Shown here piece after piece: positions 1-12,540 of a DNA stretch of 64,000 nt. The translations under genes and the position numbers were made by a program. The notes under the pieces are model-generated. The model had not been told where the DNA came from, ran no database searches, and was given only the letters and a program-made list of their open reading frames with translations. The stretch is taken from NCBI GenBank assembly GCA_020746105.1, contig CM036617.1, positions 143,944,518-144,008,517 of the forward strand, in the 5' to 3' direction. This DNA is from Trogon surrucura. Its lineage: Eukaryota; Chordata; Aves; Trogoniformes; Trogonidae. The first letter of the stretch is position 1; the number at the start of each line of letters is the position of its first letter.

Positions 1-1682
1 CCACACCAGAGTTTGTACCAGAACCACCAAACAGAGCCGGAGTTGACATTGCTTGCTGAAAGAGAGGACATAGAGAATAGCAATGAGAAAGGAGAGAGTA
101 TTGTTGGTAACTGAAAGGCCAGCTGGATTTTTTTTTTTTGAGAATGTGAGGATAAGGAAAGAATTTGAAGACAGCAGTAGCTCCTCTGATTGCAGGATCA
201 AAACAGCAACATGAATGGAAATGGAACTTTTTTTTTCTGAGTTGCTGTCCAAGATGGGCCCCATTATGCTATATCTACTTCTATATCTAATTCTAAGATT
301 CATCTGTTTTTAGAAATGGGGACTTAGAGGCCAGTAAAATAGATGGCTAAGTTTTGTCCTCTCTCAGACATCAGCTGTTGTGAGTTGAATGGCTATGCAG
401 GACTGATTATTTCTAGGATTTCCAGAGGTGTAGATATTTCTCTTCAAGGCAGAACTTCTTGGTCAAGAAGAGAGGAAGAGGAAAGGGGAAGGGAAGAGGA
501 AGCAAGAGCCTTCTGTTTAGATTTCCATTGTCAGACTTTTATTTTGGAAACAAAATTACCTTACTCTGATTTTGTTGAAAGATGTCATTATTACTTTAAA
601 TATTGTTGAGGCGGAGGTGTGTGTCAAATTTTGAAATATAAAACATTTGAAAGAAATTCAAGGTATTGTGTGGCATGTGAGATCACATTTTCTTATGAAT
701 CTGTTTTCAGATATTAAAAAAGGAACTGATGACTGATGCTGCACTCTGGGGAGGGGGGGTGGAAACAGAGGAAGAGGAAACATTACTATTTTAAACTCTG
801 CAAAATAAGAAGAGACCAAAAAAAGAGATGAGAATATTTGCAGCAGAAGCACTTCTTTATTTTGGGGGTTGTATTTTTTTATTTGTTGCCACCATTGTTT
901 TCCTGCTGAAGAGAGAAGCAGGGAAATATCAGTCAATAAAAACTTCTGGTCTGTGGTTTTTTGCAAGTCTCTTGACTTCATTCTTCTTAATGAATTCTAA
1001 TCTTGAGGAACACACAGGCAGGAAAGAGCTGATATGGGCACCAGAGTCCCATGGGTAGGTGGAAATTCCAGACCATGCAGAAGTCAGGAGGTGCAGCTGG
1101 TATCCTGGAATATATGTGGGAGGAGAGCCCATAAGACATATGCAAAACGGGGAGGAACTCCAGCAACTAGATCTAATTTTAGGGACTCCAGACAGTGAAA
1201 GAAGCACTATTAGAAGTCCACCATTCATTTGGGGTTTGCTAGCCTTGAATTACTTAAGAAAAAAATAAAAATCTTGTCACTATAAAATTGTAACAATAAA
1301 CAGCAGCAAAACTGTAACTATAAATGCTGGCAGTGTAACCAGATCCCTATCAGTTATTAATTGGTTTGGCATCCTATTTGAATTGTAGATGTGTTTGAAT
1401 GACTGAGGATTGTGTTAAAGGGGTTTTTTTTTACTAATTAGTTGATAGCTTAAGTATTTGGTTGGTACCACTTTCTTGAGTTACTTGGTCATCATTTCTG
1501 AGACTGACACAGCAGTTTAATGCTGAGGTGGCTCAGTTATTTCAAAAGGGATTAAGCTCTCTGCTGTTTTGCATTTAACAGGAACTGTGCACCGTTTCAA
1601 TGGATACGCCTTGCATTTCCATCTGCATCATGATAGGATGTGCTGCAGTTTAATCCTGTAGAATGTTTCACAACTGTGGCTT
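1..1682. other. No gene recognised
   Basis: This is AT-rich non-coding sequence with T and A runs. Open frames are short and overlap on both strands with no domain, splice context or consistent codon use. Apart from the purine tract at 466-507, I see no repeat. Confidence 0.6.
466..507 (+). repeat. Purine-rich (GA) tract
   Basis: About 40 bases are almost all A and G, built of GAGGAAGAGG-type units. This is low-complexity sequence, and the short open frame across it is not credible as a gene. Confidence 0.7.
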
Positions 1683-2193
1683 TTCTCTCACATTCTTCAA
1701 GTTCTGGGCCCCTCACTTCAAGAAAGACATTGAGGTGCTGGAGCGGGTCCAGAGGAGAGCAACGAGGCTGGGGAAGGGACTGGAGGGAAAGTCCTGTGAG
1801 GAGAGGCTGAGGGAGCTGGGCTTGTTTAGCCTGGAGGAGACTCAGGAGGGACCTCATCACTCTCTACAACTGCCTGAAGGGAGGTTGTAGTCAGGTGGGG
1901 GTCGGGTTCTTCTCCTGGGCAATTAGTAACAGTATGAGAGCGCGTGGCCTGAAACTGCATCAGGGGAGGTTTAGGTTGGATCTCAGGAACCACTTCCTCA
2001 CGGAGAGGGTGATCAGGCACTGGGATGCACTGCCCAGGGAAGTGGTGGAGTCACCGTCCCTGGAGGTGTTTAAGCAGAGGCTGGATGTGGCACTTAGTGC
2101 TGTGGTCTGGCCTGTGTGGTGGTGTTGGGTCATAGGTTGGACTTGATGATCTCAGAGGTCTTTTCCAGCCTCAACAATTCCGTGATTCTGTGA
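1683..2193 (+). mobile_element. CR1 LINE, 3' part, plus strand
   Basis: The sequence matches the C-terminal part of the CR1 reverse-transcriptase ORF and its 3' UTR. It includes the conserved [11 protein letters not shown] and [14 protein letters not shown] stretches and the [19 protein letters not shown] segment. It ends in GACTTGATGATCTCAGAGGT and a degraded ATTCTGTGA tail. It is 5'-truncated, as most CR1 copies are, and broken by stops and small indels. Confidence 0.95.
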
Positions 2194-3961
2194 AGTCTTA
2201 CTGTGGGACTACCACGCTGCAGTCTTAGCAGTAGTTCAGTAGAGCAAGTGATCTTGGCTTGAATAGTCTCTGCTTGACCTGGGACTGTCAGCCTGAGAAA
2301 CGGGTAAGATGTGTCTCTGAAATCAGTTGTCAGCAGCAGTAGCAGAGGATTGAAGTGAAGAGATTGTTTACTCTGGCACCTAGACAAGTGGCTGCAGTCC
2401 CTAGGAACGGGGGTTCCCAGATGAGTTTTAGCCACCTGAATGTGTGGGATATATAACATGAGGACTGTCTTTTGGACACAGGCAAGGCCTGAATAATTTA
2501 TACACTCACAGTGATCTGGGTGCCCCTCTTGCACCTTGTGAAATTAAGCATTGCCAGGTCTTTTGTTTCAATTTCTCCACAATCTGTTCATAAAGTGTCT
2601 GGCAGGAGTTGAATGCTCATACTCATCTCCTTTTTCTTTATCCTGTGTCTTGTAAAATGTTGGTTTATGTCTGGCAGTGGCTAAAGACTAAGCAGGATAG
2701 TCAGGGACAGATTTATATTGCGAATCTACAGGTTTGTGTAGAAATTCTGGAATTTCTGTCTCCTAAAGCAAAAGCTTATTCCTCTCTGTAACAAGCTGAG
2801 AATTGGTTGGGAATGTGCATCAGTTCACCCTTGTTTCACTAACTCAGAGCCGAACAGCCTAAATCAATATTTCCCAGAGGTGTGAATAGGAGTTTTCATT
2901 GCAATTACAAGTACTCTGAAAACTGTTAGTGGTGACGACGACGGAATTCTTCATAGCTGGGGCTGGCTATGAATTGCTTGGATCCAAAACCAACCCTTCC
3001 AGGAGATGAAGAGGACAAAACCAACAAGAGTGTGCCAGCTTGTCCACCCCTACCTGTCCCTTCTCTTACAGTAGAATTTAGAGTGTTTTTTGAGAAACTT
3101 TTATTTTCAGAAATACGCCTTTTGGATATTGTCTGGTGGAAGAGTTGTGCAGCCAGCTTGCACATTCTGCCAATGACATTTCCCATAAAAATGTAATTTG
3201 GACATTCAGGAGCACTCAGTGCTGTGTGATACAGTCTCAAAAAGTTTAGGGATTGAATGAGCACAGTCAAATTTTTGAAATGGAAAAATCTTTCTGGGTT
3301 CAAGCTTTTGTATAAAATGTGGGCTTCCCTAGGAATGGATTAAGTAGAATGACTCGATTCATTTATTCAGTTTATCAGTTGAAATTCCCAAGGTATTTTT
3401 TGTATTGTTTATTATAAAGATTGCTACAGATCACGAGAAGATAATCTCTTACTGATTGATAAATGTTGATTTTTCTTCCTGTAGCTGTGCTAAGCACAAA
3501 AAAACAATACATGAAAAAAACCAACACCAAACACAAACAAAACCAAAACCATTATCTGACAGTGCCACGCATCTTTGTAGCTAAATGCTGACAAGCATGG
3601 AAATATCTGTGATACCTCATTTAGCTTAAGGATAATCATACCTTCAGAACTAATAATCAATCTGCCAGATGAGACTGCACAGCATGAGATGCACAGCGTT
3701 AAGTCATCAAAATCGGTACTGGGGGACTCCAGGACACGCCGCTTCCTCTTCTTGTGTGTCCCATGTGCCTACATCTGCATGATCCAATCAGGAAAGGGTG
3801 GGCAAATCTTGAACATTAAGCCAACAGCTTCACAGAAACCAGGGTTGTGAGAGCAGCCTGCTAAGGGTTGTTGATAGAGAAATGAACTGTGGAAAAGTAT
3901 TTGATTTCACCACAAGGCAGCTGTCAATAGGTGGGAGCTTAAAGGTTCCAGTTACATCATT

Positions 3962-4030
3962 GCTAGGCTAACAGTTGTACTCGATGATCTTAATGGTCTT
4001 TTCCAACCTAAACAATTCTATGATTCTATA
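3962..4030 (+). mobile_element. CR1 LINE tail fragment, plus strand
   Basis: Only the last 70 or so bases of a CR1 are present. They run from CTAGGCTAACAGTTGTACTC through GATGATCTTAATGGTCTTTT to a tail with ATTCTATGATTCTAT. This is a severely 5'-truncated insertion. Confidence 0.9.
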
Positions 4031-7000
4031 TGCAGGCATGCGAGGCCTCCTTCAGCGACAACTCTTGTGCCCTCTGTGCTCACTGTATATTTTTACAGCA
4101 CCTATAACAAGTTAGTAAAGTTCCTTCCTTGGTTTCTTTTCAGGAATTGTGATCAAAGCATGAACAGGAGACAAAGCGGGAGCCTGTTCTACCTGGAAAG
4201 TGTACCCCTCAGGTCCACCTCACCTTCTGGTCCTGGGGCAGAGAGGGAGCCCAGCTTCTCCAGCACTCCCTGCTGCAACGGGGGAACTGATGTACCAGCC
4301 TCTATGTAGTTTTTGGGGAAGGGAACCAATTTCCCTCTCTTCATCTGTGAGAAGGTGATTTCATCCTTGCCTTTCTCCCTTATCTTCTTGGAAAAGCTTG
4401 ATGACATTTTTTTGCTTGTTTTTTTTTGTGGGGGTCCAGGCAGCCCTTGCATTTTCCCCATGTGAAATCCCACCTGCCTGCCCTACTGGGAGCTCAGGCA
4501 AACGCTTGGCACCCTCCATTTGTGCCCAGGCTCTTACTTGTGTCACACGCAGCTCCAGAAGGTGGTGTAAAACTAAAACGTCATCATCCGTGGTGATCAA
4601 GGGTGGTGAGAGCCTCTTGTTTTGAGCTCCTGTAATCTCTGAGGAATGCAGCAACATTGGCAGGAGAAGGTCAGAAAAAAAGAAAAAGAGCACTGACGGG
4701 AAAGAATTATAACACAGGGAGGAGAAACAGATGTGAAGAGGCTTGTTGTGTTCAGGCAGCGATGGGAATCCTGAGCCCGTGAACAATTCTGGTTCGTTAT
4801 AAATATGTTTGTGTCCGTGCAACATCCCTGCTGCCAGTGCTTCTGCTACCTGTCATCTCCTCTGGCTGTGCCCCTGCATCTTTCATTCCACGAGTGACCT
4901 GTGGGCTTCAGGTTACCTGGTGGAACTTCAGGCTACTTGTGCTGGCAGAAGGGTGAGTCAGGGCCAGGAGGCTGCCAGCCACCTTTTTTAATCTTTCCCT
5001 TGAATTTTGTTGCTGGGATCAGCATGCCGAGATATTACATGCCCTCCCCTTGAGGGCATCTGAAACGGTAATGACGCCACGGGAGCCCTTCTTGTAAGCC
5101 AATGGCTTCAGGGCAGCTGCTTAATTTGAGCCTCTGTTGGGGTAGAAGGAAGCAAAGTAAAGGTTACTCAGAGACCCCTACTGAGAGAGGAGTCACCAAA
5201 GCAGCAGCTTTGGGGCTGTGGGAATGTGAGCTGGTGTGGGGTGAAACTGCAGGCTGCTGCTACCTGCCATCCCACACGTGGGGGCAGCCTGTTTTGCCGG
5301 CCAGCTTGTTTACACTCGCTCCTTTTGCAACAACAAAGGCTGAAATTATTTCCCATAATTTCTGTTTGCTGTTCTCTGCAGAGGAGTCACGATTTATTTT
5401 TACAACAACCTTCCATTTGGAAAAGCACTTTCCTGTTTGTGTAATGTTCCCGGAGTGGCAGAGGAGCAAATGCCCTCCCAGCCTGCCGAGTACAGGCGAG
5501 ATGTGACTCCGGAGAAACACTGCCCGACGCATCTGGAGGCATGCTCTCTGCTGATTCATTTAGTTAATGGCTCAGGAAGAAAAGCCCTTTGTGCACTGAT
5601 GACTAAATAGCAGCCAATGTATCATAAAGCAAAAGCCATTGCCTTTTTTCTTTTTTTTTTTTTTTCCTTCCAAACTAGGCTCTCCGCCCTGCCGGAGCTG
5701 CTTTACTGAGTCATTCCGTTGATTGAAAACACCGTTTAAAACTTTGTCTACATGAAAAGAAGAAATGGAAAGGGAATCCCTGTAGGAGAGGTTTGCCCTG
5801 CAGCGCTGGGATGCTCCCACCAGAGAACCTCTGCAGGGGGGGAAAAGTGAGTAACACTTGCAGCAATAGGCATCTTTCTCTGCTGTGGCTACAAGGTGAC
5901 TGAATAAAGGTGGAAAAGTGAGGGTGAAGTAGGAAGAGACATGGAGGAGGCACGGGTGGGCAGCAGGAGGGGAGCCAGCACTGCCTGGTCCCACCTGCAG
6001 CAGGACGCTGTGTGGGCAGGGGGAGAGGATGGTGGGAACCCCCAGGGTTGCATTAAGGCCGTCAGTGCCTGCTGTGCAAGTCCAGCTGTGTCCTACTGCA
6101 GCACTTGGCCAGTCAAAGTGGCTACAGATTAGGAGTGCAGTGAGAAACGGGCTTAACTCCTCTCTGACTTAAATTCCTTGTGAAATCAAAACAGTTTCTG
6201 CCCCAAGCCTGAGCCAGGCTGGTTGGGTGGGTTGGGCACATGGCCTGGAGGTGTGGGTGAGGACTCCTTGGGAGATACCGCAGCATCGCTCCTCTGCTAC
6301 AGGGTGCTTGGCTGTTTTGCAGTTAGGGGGTGTCTAGCAGTATTGTTGGCATTTTGAGAGGAAGGACTATCACATCTGTGAAAGTCAGGTGGAGAGAGGT
6401 GCCTCCGTCCAGCCTCGAGGAAGGTTGCCAAGTCTTACGGGGATTTAAAGCATTCTTTCAGCTGATTTTGGTGATGGCCTATTCAACAGGCTTGGCTCTA
6501 GTGAAAGCTGGGTTTAGGAGCATTTGCTCTGGAGCCTGAGCAGGTTTCAGTCTGGTGGCCAAGACTCCTCCTGTGAGCAAAGCTCTTGGTAAATAAATGT
6601 GCCGGACACGGTCTCGACCAACGCCCTCCTCCTGTCCCTCCCAGGCTGAGGAACTGGAAGAACGGAAAAAAAAAAAAAGGCGGAGGAGGAAAGGGAACTC
6701 CGTGTTCTCCTCTGAAAAGTGTACAAATGCCATGCTGCTGATTAAAATACTAAAATAAGAATTGTTTCTCTTTAACTTATTGGATCTGCAAAACCCAACC
6801 TAGCCAGGGGAAAGTGAGCGAGACGCTCTGAGCCCACACATGATCAGCTAGATCAAGTTCCTGGTTTAGGAGTAGTTTTTGCCCTCAAAGGTATTTGCAC
6901 AAAATTAGCCACAACATAGTTTCACTGACATAAAAAGGAGCTGCTCTCCGGAGAGAAGGCAGAGGCATGCGTGGAATTCTCTAGGATTTTTTTTTACTAG

Positions 7001-8345
7001 CAGTTGCGTACAAAATGGAAAATATCCTCCTTGAAACAGAGCTGGCAGGCACAAAACAAAACCCAACGTAGGGACTTTATGCAGAGGGTAACTGCTGTGC
7101 AGCCAGTGACAGGCAGCAGTAACAGGGCCTTGCGGAGTCACTTTTTAGAGGGTAGAACAGAACAGAGCATAAATATTTTACCTCAAAGAAATGCAGAAAA
7201 TTATTTCAGTTAGTAGAGCGGAGCATTCAAAACTTAGGAAATGCTGCTCTGAAGGTGCAACTTTTACTCAGCCTCTTTTGTGCCTATGCATACGTGATCT
7301 TGTAATTAAAGACTATTTTAGCTCAGAACCTCTGTCTCAGCCAGCGAATAGGTAGGTAGTAATTTGGATTTGTTTTAGCCTTTTCAGCCAGTGTGTGGCT
7401 GAGGCCATATTTACTTCATGCAATCTTAATTCCTCACTCAGTAGTTAATAATTTCCATGTGGAATTTTGATGATGCTCATCAGTATTTTTTGTCAGTGTT
7501 CCACAAACACAAAAGTATTCACATAACACACTGCAAGAATAGGCGGCGTTATTACAATTATCTTCTACATTCTTGCTTTACAAGACAGTAGAGGCATAAT
7601 TCTTCAGGAGGTGCAGTATTTTGTAGTCCATGATTCTTACAGACTTCAGCTGTTGCCATGTGCGCTCAGCAAAACTGAAAGTACTTTACCTAGTAAAATT
7701 GAGAAAATGAGGAATACAGAAAGAGCCCAACTGTGTGACTTGCCCCCACATCACTTTGGGCCTGAAGCAGGACAACATCAATGTATCTTCATCACAGGAC
7801 CATTCTTTCTCTTCCTTGAGCTCCTTGATTTGTTCATTAGAGCCTCCAAGCTCCTGCCAAAAGGGAAACACAGATCTTGCGGATCTATGTCACAATGCAT
7901 GCACACATGAATTAGAGGTTTCCTCCATACTCTTCATACTAACATGACCCTCAAGATTGTGGTCTTAATGTCATTTATTCTTTGTTCTTGGCAGTTCTTT
8001 TGTTTGTTTTTTGTTAAATAAATGGCAAATGCTACAGTTCATGGCACAGGGTCATGCTGCCACATAAATGACCATCAGAAGGTCAGAGGATTTGATTTCA
8101 TCAGTTGAGCTGAAAAGCCAGCTGATAGATCCTATTGTAGTGGCACCATTTCAAGCTAGGAGAGCCCTTTATGTCCTTCAGCCTGATCTCCTGGCCATTA
8201 CATTTTCTCCCAGATATTACTTGTTCCTGTCATTCCCCACAACTTGTTGCTCTCACTTACGTTTATCCTTATGCCTATCTTTTACATTTGCCTTCCCCAA
8301 TCTGTTCCTAGCACTGATCATTTCCTCCACCCCTAGTTTTGACCC

Positions 8346-8372
8346 CTTCCCTTCCCATCCCATCCCATCCCC
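8346..8372 (+). repeat. Short CCCAT/CCCTT tandem tract
   Basis: A few tandem CCCTT and CCCAT pentamers form a short microsatellite-like tract. Confidence 0.8.
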
Positions 8373-11061
8373 TCTCTTGCACTTCATTTTTTGTTATTCA
8401 AGGCTTACCTCGTTCTCTGTGCTGCCATCATCCTGCTTCGGGTGACAGCACAGGGCACCTAGGAGAAACTTTCCATGCTGCTTCTAGCAAATATGGGGAA
8501 TTTTATTTTAAAATTTTGATGCAAAGAGGAGTGGAGGTGGAAGGAGAAAGTGGTGTCCTCAGCCTGTACACATCCACTTAGGGTTAAAATGGCTAGGGCC
8601 CTCCCCAAGGATTTTGAAGAAGTGCCTCCAGCTCCATTTCTGCCTGGTAGCTTTGAGAACTTGCATGAAGAAAGAGGTCACTGGCTATGCTGGGATTTTT
8701 CATTTTCTGTTGAAATAAAACAAGGAAAATCAAAGAGGTCCCACAGGGAGGAGCATAACCCTCCGTGGAATATCCTGGGGTTGCAGAGGCCTGGCTGTGC
8801 TCAATATTTCCTTATAAAAGAAGTCATTGTATAAAATACACAAATGCTCTTGGAACTGCTGTCTCTCTTCTCCCAGTTCCAAGAAGTGCCACAACCACCG
8901 AGCTGCAAAATGTTGTGCATCTTGCCAAGCATCAAGCTGCCCTGCATATTGCAACACAGGGAGAGCAATGAGGGTGTGGGCATGAGAAAAACCTGCTCTC
9001 AGAGCTGCAGCACAGCAAGATGTTTTCTGCATCATCTGGCATGTTTCGCTGTTGTGTCATGTGCAGTTTCTACAGGAACTTGGCAGTGCACCCAAGACAG
9101 TGAGTTTTACAGTGCGGTCCTGTGAAATCTGCCATGGAGTATCTAGTATCAAGCTGAAAGAATCCATATGAAACAGTTAACCAGGAGAGCTGACTAGAGA
9201 TAAAACTGCAAGGCTGCTCACCACGGCACTTGAAACCAGATCAATAAGTTTTATGCTGCACATATACTTCCCGAGGTGAACAGCTGTTAACTTGGGATAC
9301 CAGTAAGGATCCAAAAAGCTGGTCTCCCTTGATGGCCCTAGCTCCGAAAGACCCCAGAGCCAGGCAATCCCTGGGGACCAGGTGACTCCCATCCAGGAGA
9401 GGCTGAGAGCACTGGAAGAGGTTAAGGCAGGTTAATCATCAGCCAGGATTGCCTTTTATGTTTTCTTCACTTGCAACCTTGTGTTCCCACGCTCCCCCTA
9501 AGGACAAGCTTTGCTTTAAGTCTTGCTAGGTATGTTCTGTTTGTGTTTCATTGTGAAGCCTGGGGGTGGCAAGGGAAAAGACCAGATGACTCTGAATGAA
9601 ACCACCAAATTTGCAGAGCGTTGTCCCGCCAGAGGCAGCAAACTGCAGCAGAGGGTAGGCACGCCTGAAAGACTGGTACCTCAGGACACGTTTCAGTAGC
9701 CTGAATGCTTCGTGGCAGACTACAGCTGGGCTGTGCCAGGTTGGCAGCTTTCAGGTTTTATCTCGTCATGGTTTCTCTCCAGAACAGTATGTGCTCCCCG
9801 CTCCACAAAGCTGATGGCAGAGGTGTGCCTTCGTCCCAGGTGAACAGCAGCCTCAAGAGAGATGAGAAAGCCTGGTCTCCTCCACCCAGCACACAACTGA
9901 TAGTACATGAAGAAGTAATTGAGGCACTCATCTAGAGAGAGGGGCATGGAGGATAGGGGGTTGCATTCCCTGGGCAGAGAAGGGGTCCCTGGGGGAGTCT
10001 GTTGTATAAAAGGGCCCTTCCTCCTGCCTTGTCCTTGAGAAAATTTGCCTCTGCAGTATTTAGACTGTTTCCTATCCTCTAGGTGTCCCACAGACATCCA
10101 TAAGCATCCAGGAAAGACCTTCCCAGGGAGGCAGGTGAGGTCATCTCCTCCCAGGGGCAGCCCAAGGCAAGAGTCATCCAACTCAGCTTTGACCAGGCTG
10201 AGAACATTTGGTTTGCATTATTGCACAGCTCTTGTTCCCAGGAAAAACCTGATGACTATCTACAGATTTTAGGTGTGCATGGGGCCAAATGTAGGCGAAG
10301 CTTTAGAGCTTTACATTGTTAGTCCCAGGCGACACACTTAGGTGCCCAAGTATTTCGGTGGCTTCACCACGAGGTCTGGCAGGACTATACAGTTGAAGGT
10401 GTGTCTCAGAAGATTACACTTTGGAGCTTTTTTCTCATCTAAAAAGCCATAGACACATCTCTAACAAAATGCAGAAACCATCCACAACTCTCAGCTGCTG
10501 CCTCCAAAACAGAGGCTCTACTTCAGTAGATTATTTTTTTAAAAAAAAAATTGTTGAAACATTTTTTCCTCAAAGCTCATTGTTGGCAAAAACCGAACTC
10601 TGCTGATACTTCAGTATATAAAAAACCCCATTCGTCTTGAGGCAGGCGGCACAGAAAGTTTTAGCCCAGACACTTGAACCCTGGCAATGATAAGGTGCTG
10701 CTAACAGGGTCTGATCACGAAAAAGCATAGAGGAATAGCTAGTACCAGCTGCAGGGCTAATTTTACAGATAAATCCTGTGACATGCATTGTAAAACAAAA
10801 TGCTTATAGAAGGGAAAACTAAATTTTTTAATAGAAATCTACTCTGGGAGTAAGATAGGACCTTTGCCAGCAAGCCAGAGGGAGGAGAACTCCTCTCCTA
10901 GTATAACAAGATGCCATCAAAAGTAAGCAAGAAGCTTGCTGTTTTGGGAAGGGCTGTGGTTACTTGCATCTACCTGGCTGAAAAAGCAGGGGAAGCAGAT
11001 ACACCAACAGGCTCAGGAAGGGAACTGATGGCAAAAATCAGCTTTTACTAATTGCAGTGTC

Positions 11062-11098
11062 AAGCCAAGGATGGAGCCAAGCCAAGGATGGAGCCAAG
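11062..11098 (+). repeat. 17-base tandem duplication
   Basis: The unit AAGCCAAGGATGGAGCC occurs twice in a row, followed by AAG. The copies are identical. It is a small local duplication with no evident function. Confidence 0.9.
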
Positions 11099-11645
11099 CT
11101 GGCCCTGGCAAAGAGGAGAAGCTTACTCTTTCCAATGGACTTTGGCATGTGGGATTAGCAGTCCTAGATGGGAAAGACTTGCCAAGCAGCATGTTTACTG
11201 GTTGTTCAGCTTTCTGCCTCATTTTCATCTTCAGTCTTGTTTCTTTTTCCACAATAAAGTCCTTGAGCATGGACATGCTATCCTTTACAAAGCCAAAGAA
11301 ACTGCTTATTGTTTTCAGCAGTATAGTTCTTCTAACCTTGGCTGCTAATGAGCCAGAGTGTCCCAAGGGAGAGCCAAAGGGCACAGACTCTTTCCAGAAA
11401 GCAGCAGAACAAAAGCCATGGCTGTGATGACTTTTTCTCAAGCAACTGCCCTATGTGGAAGATGTCTTGAAGATGTTCCTTGAATGGTGGTGAGATATTT
11501 CCACTACCTTTAGTGTACTTGCTTCTGTCAGAAACAGACCTTTGACTAGCCCACAACCAGGAAAAGTTTCCGGGTGTGCAAGGACACATTCCTTTTAAAG
11601 GAGGCAAATAATAAGTGGAGCACTGTAGGTGTCTGCAGGGAAATG

Positions 11646-12540
11646 TCCTAACATCTTTATCAATAATCTCAGGGAGGTGGTGGAGTGCACTCTCCTCACA
11701 TTTGCAGATCAATATGCTTGAGAGAAGGGCTGTTGTCCAGAGAGCTAGACAGGCTGTAGGAATGGGCCAGCAGAGACCTTGTGAAATCCAACAGAGATTA
11801 TTGCAGTCCTGCGCCTGGGAAAAAATAACCTCATGGGAACAGTACAGGATGGGAACTGCCACTCTGGGGAGCAGCTCTGCTGAAAAAAAAAACTTGGGAG
11901 GGAATTGGGGTTGGAGCTATGTAGACAGCAAAATGAATATGAGCTGGGAGTGCATGCCAGCAATGACAAAAGCCAACAACATCCTGGGCTGCATTAACTG
12001 GCACAGAATCAGTGGATCAAGGGAAGCGATTACCTCCATCTTCTCAGCACTCATTCGATTGCATCCAAAACACTGTGTCTGGTTTCATGCCCCTCTTTCC
12101 CCCCACAGTATCAGAAAGGCATTGACAAACTGGAGCAAGCTCAGTGGAGGACAACTGAGATGGTCAGCATGCTGGATGGAGCATGTACCCTGTAAGAAGA
12201 TGCTGGGGTTACAGGGCTTGTTCGACCTGGAGAAGACTGGTGGGGTGCTAACAGCAGGCTTCCGGTATCAGTGAGGAGATGACCAAAAAGACAGAGCTAG
12301 GTTCCTCACTGTTTCATAGAAGAAGTTCAAACTCGTAAGGAAAAACTTTCTCACCACGACACCAGCCAAGCAGTGGACCAGGCTGCCCTTAGAGACTGCA
12401 CAATTTCCATCCTTGTTGCTTTTCAGGTTAGGTGGAGCCCTGAGGTACCCAGTCTGCCCTCATGGCTGACCTTGCTTTGAATGGGAGGTTGGTCCTCCTG
12501 AGGTCCCTTCCAAATTGGACTGTCCTGTGATTCTGTGATC
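11646..12540 (+). mobile_element. Old, long CR1 LINE copy, plus strand
   Basis: About 0.9 kb follows the CR1 consensus order. It starts at the FINNL-type reverse-transcriptase segment (CATCTTTATCAATAATCTC), passes the NILGCI segment and the TGGAGCAAGCTC region, and reaches GAGGTCCCTTCCAAATTGGA and a TGTGATTCTGTGAT tail. Divergence is clearly higher than in the other copies and several consensus blocks are missing, so it is likely an older subfamily. Confidence 0.85.

Larger units (their letters stand above)
4031..11645. other. No gene recognised, 7.6 kb between CR1 copies
   Basis: This is unique-looking sequence of moderate GC, with a T tract near 5645-5667 and the tracts listed above. The longest open frames are at 4361-4825 and 9720-10181 on the minus strand. 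They have no recognisable domain and show low-complexity composition. A diverged or non-coding exon could escape this reading. Confidence 0.55.

Noticed and set aside
1663-2146. Small plus- and minus-strand proteins over the CR1 at 1.7-2.2 kb
   Set aside because: The plus-strand frames are pieces of the CR1 reverse-transcriptase ORF and the minus-strand frames are their shadows. The same applies to frames at 26255-26964, 28857-29102 and 45533-45772.
11615-12274. A 219-codon plus-strand open frame
   Set aside because: It runs across the old CR1 copy partly out of its native frame. Consensus CR1 blocks explain the DNA, so it is not a host gene.
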